From Chlamydomonas reinhardtii (Eukaryota > Chlorophyta > Chlorophyceae > Chlamydomonadales > Chlamydomonadaceae): 64,000 bases of DNA. The position numbers were made by a program, and so were the translations under genes. The stretch's first letter is position 1. Each line of letters begins with the position of its first letter. Positions 57,701 to 64,000 of this stretch are shown in pieces. The notes under the pieces are model-generated. The model saw nothing but the letters and a program-made list of their open reading frames with translations, searched no databases and was not told where the DNA came from. Location: positions 3,110,952 to 3,174,951 of the forward strand of contig NC_057015.1 of the NCBI RefSeq assembly GCF_000002595.2. The letters are read 5' to 3'.

Positions 57701-58869
57701 CTTTCAGGGTTTCAATCAGGGTAGTAATTGCAAAGTTATGGGCCCTCAAAGTTCAGGGTCGGGGCTGGGGGTCCCCAAGGTTTCGTCACGCGGATGTGGG
57801 TGGGACTGCCAGATTTCGTCTCTGCGCCCTAAACGCCCCTCTAAACGCTCCGCCCATTAGCACAAGCACTAGCACACATTAGCATGCACATACTAAAGCA
57901 TTTGCAGAACGTTTGGCCTCTGGAAAGCGGCCGCATGTCCGTCCACATCGGCATCGTAGCATCGTAGAGCCCCACTCGAGCGTCTCTCACTGGTGTCATG
58001 GAGACTATGCGAACAGATGCTAACGTGTAACGGCCAAGGCTTCGTGTGGGTCATGGCGACAAGGCTGCCGCCGGCCATCGAGCGTGACATGAATCCCGGG
58101 ATTCTTCACATGATCCCGGTAGAAAGTCGACCAATCTCTTCCGGCACACAATCCCAAACATCATATGTATAGCTCAATTGTAAGCTTAAGCGCACGCCCC
58201 GGTAGTCTGACAGAAGGGTCGGTGGTCGGCCATGGACACATGGACATTTGTGGCATGGCTGCCAGTCAAGTTGTGCCTCCAGCTGAACCGGAGGTATATG
58301 ATTGTAGAGCTCGCCGAGAGCAGTCCATTGACACCGACCTGGCTAAGTACCAAAGGGTCTTGAGGGGGTTTTGAGGGGTTGCACGGTGGTGGGGGTCTGT
58401 CGGTCGGTCCGGAGGGGGGGTCGGGAGGTTTTGGGACACGGGGTCTGGAGGTTTAGTTCGTAACCCCCCCCCCCTGGGGTACCGTACCTATGCCGCACGC
58501 AAGCCGGCAACACTTGCCCATAGCTTTGCTACCGGTGCTGGCAGACCTCCTCTGTGGCAAACTGCATTACTTCTTTGGGGGCTTGGTGGTATGCCCTGCA
58601 ACCCCCCTTCTGACCATTACAACACGCTAAGTACCGGTAACGCCCTAAGCGGCAAAGCCCAAGGAAGGCGGTTCCCCTTGGGGCCGGATACGATCCCTAG
58701 GGATGTTGCACCCGTGTGTTGCGCCTGCTCATCGGACATTGCCTGGGTCCCAGATTGTTCATTCCATCAAGATCATCCAGTATGTACGTTCGACTTGAAG
58801 TCTGATCCTACGATCTCAGCGCACGCAGGCGCACGGAGCAGACAAGCAGATGCTGCGATCATCCTCTCA
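57701..58869. other. Gene-free DNA between the two repeat copies
   Basis: No gene seen. 58360-58480 contains G- and C-runs with a phrase (GGGACACGGGGTCTGG) resembling 35400-35440. Confidence 0.45.
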
Positions 58870-59410
58870 AGGGGACAAGTGTTCCCCGGTCACGGGAAAA
58901 GGGGCTGAGCCCCTCCACAGTCTGAGGCCGAACAACCTCATCGCCCGGACATAGCCAGCGCCCCCTGCCAGCCGCGTCCCGCTGCCAAGCATAAACACAG
59001 CAGACAACGAACCAAACAGCAATAAGGCCTACCACCCACCGTGCCGCGCCATGCTCGCCAGCAAAGACCGCAAACCAGACACCGGCAGGTCTCTACCTGC
59101 ACGCCGGCGCCGCTTCTCAGGTGGCGCCGCGCTCTCCTCCTCCATGTGGCCTTGCCAGCCCCCTCCGCTACGCACATGCATGCCGCCACTGTTGGGCCCA
59201 GGGCCGCTGCAGCCTTCAGGTCCTGCACCGGCGCCGCCGTTGCCACCAGGTCCTGCGCCGCAGCCGCTGTGGCCAGGCCCTGCGCCTCCGCCGGGCCCTG
59301 CGCCCGCCGCCGCAGCTGCCAGGCCCTGCGCCGCCGCTGCAGCCGCCAAGGCCAGTGACGGACTCGTGAAGTCGCTTTATGCTCCAGCTGATTTGACCCG
59401 CCACCTATAT
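58870..59410 (-). repeat. Repeat copy with Gly/Pro-coding minisatellite (copy B) and hairpin module
   Basis: On the minus strand a Gly/Ala/Pro-rich stretch (59160-59350) leads into SGGMHVRS, GGWQGHMEEESAAP and EKRRRRAGRD, matching copy A. It is followed by the hairpin module at 58965-58875, nearly identical to 8022-8095 on the + strand. Confidence 0.65.
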
Positions 59411-59874
59411 GCGGTCAATCGGCCTTACTAAATACATGTGACAAACAGAGCAGACCCACCAGGGGCGCACACCGACATTTCACACACACGGACACAACGC
59501 CAACCAATTGGTGACGCCCTGGTAGGTTGGCCCATAATGCAGACAGTCAGTCGTGCCTTACGCATAGGCCTACTATGGTCGCACAGTCACGATGCACATT
59601 GAGGCCACACGCGCAGCGCCATCCACTACTCCTCCTAATACCGTACATGAAGTGCCACTGTTGCAGCTATCCTATGCAGCTTGCAACCCACTAAGGTGAC
59701 ACAAACATGCAACGCAGCCACCAGGTCATAAAGAGCTGAACAGCAGTTCGAAGGGCAACAATACACACAAGCACGCAGCGTGCACGCTACCGGTATCTTC
59801 ACGCAGAGTGTGGTGCGGTAGCAGCAGCATTGCCAGTTGAACTGTAAGCAAATCCATGTGCATAGGGGCTCCAG
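59411..59874. other. PDE downstream flank
   Basis: No gene seen; it should hold the PDE 3' UTR. Confidence 0.45.
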
Positions 59875-62800
59875 CTACGCTGGCGCTGCTGCCTTCTCCG
59901 CTTCCCGCCAGTGGTCGTAGTTTGCGACGTAGCACGCGAGCAGCGGCCGCGCGCCTGGGAATGCTGATGCCAGTGCGTGCACCAGCGGCAGGGCGATGAA
60001 GTCGTAGAAGCCCACTTGGCTTTTGGAAACGCCCTGCTTTGCGCGGTCGAATAGTGGGCTGATGGGCAAGCCCCGCGCAAGCTCCTTGTCACCCTGACGG
60101 AAGAACTCCTCCTCCAGAGCGCGCACCCAGCTGCAGGGCGCAAAAGGGGCAACACACATGCACGTCAATCGCAGGGACAGCTTGGGCAATCAGTGACGCA
60201 GTGCTGTAAAACCCAGCGGAGTTACGGCACGCACCACAGGCATGCTACCAGTCCCCACTCTCACCGCTTGTGCACCTCCAGCTCCTCTCCAAGATGCCCG
60301 AGGTCCGCCGCTTTCAGTGCGACCTGTGTGCATTGGGTATGCCACGTCGGCGATCGCAATCATTATCCAGAACAGCAATGACACATCACCAGGATGCACT
60401 GTGGGATACACCGGTGTGAGCCTCTGCTCCCCGTCACCAGCTGCATGAACCGGCGGCCCCGCACCTGCAGCGTGAGTGTCCGCTCCGCGTCGTCCAGGGG
60501 CGTGGGGTCGAAGGTGCCCAGCAGCGAGAACGACACGGCTGCCTCCGCCCCGTCGATGTCGTCTTCCGCCCCACGAGCCGCGCCCCCACTGGCCTGATCT
60601 GTACCAGACCTACGTTCGGTGTTCGGCATGTGGTGGCGAGTCGGCAATGGACATGCACGGCACTCGCAAGACTGAAGCCATCATGAGGCCAAGGTTGTTC
60701 CGTCACTCCACCAGGTTGTTCCGTCACTCACTGGTTGGTCGTTCGGGCGGGCTCCGCTGCAAGCGCCCAGGGCCCGGCTTCCTTGTTGTAGGCTGGCAGG
60801 TGGTGTGCGGTGTTGAAGTGCGACAGTAGCGTGAAGTGCTGCTTCATGTCTGTCGCCATCACCAGGTCTAGCACCTGCGTATTGGCCAGCAGAGATTGCT
60901 AAGCCAGACGCTGCAGCTGCGTAGTATGCGGCTGCATGCCATTACAAGCGCAAGTTGCCACATCATGCCGCTATGCGGCCACAGCCTCCTGTGTGGCATG
61001 CCCACATGCGGCGGCCGCACCTGCTTCCTGAAGGCGTTCTTCTCGTGCTGCGTGAGCTGCGCCAGGACGTTCATGTCGGACTGCATCAGCATGCTGAAGA
61101 AGGACGCGCCGTGGTGGTTCTCCAGCGGCGAGCGGTCGTTGTAGCGCACTGCCAGCGGGTCAGACGTGGCGATGAGGAAGTCCGCGGTCAGGCCGGGATG
61201 GCCGTGGTCGTGCACCATCTGCACAGGTGGAGCGGCCGTTACGTGTTGCGACTATTAGTCAGCCGGCAAAAACTAAAACAACAGCGACCACGCCCTGCCA
61301 TCGCGCGCGCGGCACCCACCGCCGCAAAGTACGCAGCCAGTAGCCCCACTCGGTCCAGGTAGTGTGTGGTCAGCCCGGCGCCGCGCATCAACACGTGGAA
61401 CGTCTGCAGCACGTCCGCGGCGTGTGTGGAGTTGTGGTAGGGGTTGTCCGCGTACCCCGCCTCAATGCTGCGGAGCAGCCTGCGCAAGCGGCAGGGCGGC
61501 GGGGAGGACCGTGTCAGCTTGTGTGCGCGTGCAGGCGGTCTCGAGAAGGCAACCCCAGGGAACGCTAGGCTGAAGCCGTCGCACTCGCCTTGCCAACTTG
61601 GTGGGCTTGATGCGGAACTGGCTGATGAGTCCTTCGCGGTGCAGCAGGTAGAACCCCAGGCACGACAGCGCGTGACCCTGTGCGGCGGCGCACGGGAGGA
61701 AAAACCTCAGGGGCAGCCCTCACAGATTCCTCCATCACCAGTCCAGCCCGCCTGCCCCGCCCCTCACCTTGGTCACCTCCGCCAGGTGCCACGTGTCGTA
61801 CTTCCACTCATCGGCCAGCGCCAGAGCCCGCTCCACCTGGGGGCCGAGGCGGCAGGGGGACGGGGCAACCGCAAATCACATTGATTGCAGCCAGTTGGTG
61901 GGCAGCATCGAGCCGGCTTCCACGCTCAGGTGCGCAGGAACTCTCATGTTTGCACGCACGCACGCGTGCACCAGCGGTCAGACAGTTGCCCAGACGCCTG
62001 CGCGCACATGCTCACATTATCAAGGATAGGCGCGGGCACGTCGCTACGCGTTCGCGCCGCGCCGTCTGAGTCACTGCCGCTGCAGCTCTGGCCGCTGGGC
62101 CCCGCGTCCGCGTCCGTGTCGCTCGTTCGCCCCGACCTTGACAGCAGCAGCGCAAGCGCAGAGCGCAAAGCCTCTGCCGTCACGGGTGGCTCGTCAACGC
62201 CAGGGAGTGCGGCGCTGCCGCCCTCATCGTCCATCGCCAACGAGGTGGTCCTGGTCCGGGAGCCGGCCGCGTCCGCTGAGCTGCTGTTTGCGCCGCCGAT
62301 CTGGTGCATCAGCGCGTCCATCACCTCCGCCTGCACACACGACGGCATGGGTTGGTGCGGGGGCAGCCCGTGTGATGAGATGAGCCCACGTCAGATCCAA
62401 ACCAAACCTGGTCTTGGGGTCGTGTAGGGTCAGGCCGCACATTCCTGGTCCGATCGGGTTTTGGACTGCACCAAGCTGCCTTCCGCAAAAGCAGGGCCGC
62501 GACTTCACATCCCCATCTTCCGCGCCGTGCAGCCACCCCATATCTGTAAATCTTAACTCACAATGCCCCCATCCTCGCTCGTGTGCACGCTCATGCGTTT
62601 ACCACGGACCTACTGCCCTGCTGACCCCCTGAACCCCAGGCCCGCTGGCCCAGGTCTCCGCAACCCTCTGTTCCCCACTCCCGTGCGCGCACTCACGTCC
62701 AGGTCTGTGGCTGCCCGGATGTGGCCGCCGGTGTTGAGCGGCTCGTACAGGTCCAGGTGCCGCAGCAGCACACTGCGCGCCAGCGCCACCTCGCGCAGGT

Positions 62801-63877
62801 CGGGCTCCCGGCCGTCCAGCATGTCGGACAGGATGGACAGCAGCACGTCCGCCGGCGTGTCTGCAGGGGCGTGTGAGCGGTAATGGCAGTGGTCGCATAC
62901 GGTATTGTGTCCGAGCCCAGGAAATGGGCCCCGACCGGCAGGGGCGAGAAGATTGAATAAGGGATTTGGGTTTGCGGCACCTGCGGCACGTAGTTAATGG
63001 TGCTAGGAGCGCGTGGCTGCTGCTTTGACTACATCAAGATGCAGAGCCGTGGTGGGCGCGTCCCCCTGCCATCAACAAGTGGTGCTGGAAGCCGGATGCG
63101 GCCAGGGTTGCGGCCGCACCTGTGCGCAGCGAAGCCCAGTCCAGCAGGTGGCTTTCCATTGCCGCGAGCTCCTGTGGAGACAGAACCGTGGGGACACCGA
63201 AAGGTCAGCCCCAGGCTGCTGCTGCCACAGCACACAGATGCCGTGCCGTGTCTCGGCTTCCGTTACCAAGGGCAGCCAACCTGACGACAGCCGTACTTAG
63301 CCACTTGCACCAGCCCGCGCACCTCTAACAGATGTCCGCTACGCTTGTATCGCCGCCACAGCACCACAGCACCACAGCAGCAGCAGGGTGAGGCAAGCGG
63401 GGTTCCAGTTCAGAAGTGACACCTGGCCAACCGCTGCAGGGGCTGGTTTGTCTGCTGCCAAACGTATAACCCACTTTGCGCATGTCCCCATTCCGTGCCC
63501 GCTAACCCGCCAGCGACCTCCCAGCCTACCCGAACAAGCTGCCATCGCCCTCGCTGTCATCGTGGTCTCCCCCATGGAAGTCCTCATTCAGGTGCGCGGC
63601 GTCGCTGAGTGCGCCCGGCAGCTGCGGCGACTGCACAGCAAGATTGAGGGAGTATGCAGCAGCAACAGGGAACTGGTTTAAGACGGCTCTGCTTCCGTGC
63701 TGACTGACGCGCACGCAGTAGCGGACACGCTGCCGCTGGGGCCGCGCCACGACTTACACATCGCTTGGCAACCGACCGGGCCCGCACAGTTCCGCCTGTC
63801 ACCTTGGGCATGTGGCTCCAGAAGTTACGGCCGCCGTTGGCCAGGTCCTTCATCATGCCCGTGTTGGCTGTGGCGCC
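59875..63877 (-). CDS. 3',5'-cyclic nucleotide phosphodiesterase, class I catalytic domain (5' end outside window)
   Basis: Firm exons in transcript order: 63171-63120, 62860-62697, 62330-62016, 61836-61768, 61677-61589, 61479-61320, 61218-61021, 60874-60732, 60588-60465, 60323-60265, 60130-59875. Likely upstream exons are 63877-63803 and 63630-63530; the phase between 63530 and 63171 is unresolved. Class I PDEs hydrolyse cAMP or cGMP. Metal ligands and signature are intact: NPYHNSTHAADVLQ, VHDHGHPGLTADFL, MATDMKQHFTLL, LKAADLGHLGEEL, then LPISPLFDRAKQGVSKSQVGF. Just before the domain is ADEWKYDTWHLAEVT. A Ser/Asp-rich spacer (62016-62330) precedes it. The intron after exon 61589 uses a GC donor. 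The upstream segment GMMKDLANGGRNFW resembles linker text of large algal sensor proteins. Confidence 0.88.
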
Positions 63878-64000
63878 CTACAAGTGGGCACCACACGGCG
63901 CACACGACGAGGTGCGTTACTGCCGGTGCCCGGCACGCCCAGATTGCCCGCTTGCCAACACGGCATGCGGTCCTGGTCGACGGTTCCTTGCAGGACCGGG

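Noticed and set aside
1-64000. tRNA, rRNA or other structured RNA genes
   Set aside because: No tRNA cloverleaf boxes, rRNA or snRNA landmarks were noticed by eye on either strand. A covariance-model scan would be decisive and was not possible.

Overview
This is nuclear DNA from a green alga, most likely a volvocine chlorophyte (Chlamydomonas, Volvox or Gonium relatives). The evidence is the GC-rich coding sequence, genes cut into many short exons by GT-AG introns, Ala/Gly/Gln-rich linkers, TGTAA poly(A) signals, and a gene set typical of these algae (SnRK2, NEK6/7, PDE, MICU and MATE families). The species cannot be named from sequence alone. I placed exons by hand from splice sites, reading phase and family conservation. 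For every gene called complete, the summed exon length is a multiple of three.

Layout, left to right. 1-1226 holds tandem repeats. 1227-4125 (-) is a DUF676 serine esterase, head-to-head with VPS29 (4458-6676, +), a retromer subunit. 6677-10365 is accessory DNA with the tail of a Fanzor/TnpB-like nuclease and a hairpin repeat. 10366-13346 (-) is a NEK6/7-type kinase, divergent from a small membrane protein (13998-14354, +). 16101-20100 (-) is a large RNA-binding protein with a PWI/Nab2-like N-terminus, an RS-like region and an RRM. 21708-24568 (-) is a MATE transporter, divergent from an Mpo1/DUF962 protein (25415-27167, +). 28085-31210 (-) is a cysteine-desulfurase-like PLP enzyme with a probable organelle presequence.

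31567-34745 is an imperfect palindrome with arms of about 1.5 kb around a 100-N assembly gap. Each arm carries one copy of a membrane-protein gene, and both copies read outward. 34.8-36.6 kb is mostly non-genic.

36599-40868 (-) is a SnRK2 kinase with two tandem versions of its activation-loop exon and a 9-nt microexon. It is head-to-head with the splicing factor CWC2 (41301-44533, +). UBAC1/KPC2-like (44760-47804), cyclophilin PPIL1 (48733-50640) and MICU1-like (51293-54161) follow on the + strand. 54.2-59.9 kb is repeat-rich, with one small candidate gene and two copies of a Gly/Pro-coding repeat. 59875-63877 (-) is the catalytic part of a cyclic-nucleotide phosphodiesterase that runs off the right edge.

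No operon-like logic links the genes. Shared themes are pre-mRNA splicing (CWC2, PPIL1, the RS/RRM protein) and second-messenger or Ca2+ signalling (SnRK2, NEK, PDE, MICU1). The strongest leads are the duplicated activation-loop exons of SnRK2, the palindromic divergent gene pair, and the Fanzor relic with a nearby three-copy hairpin module.
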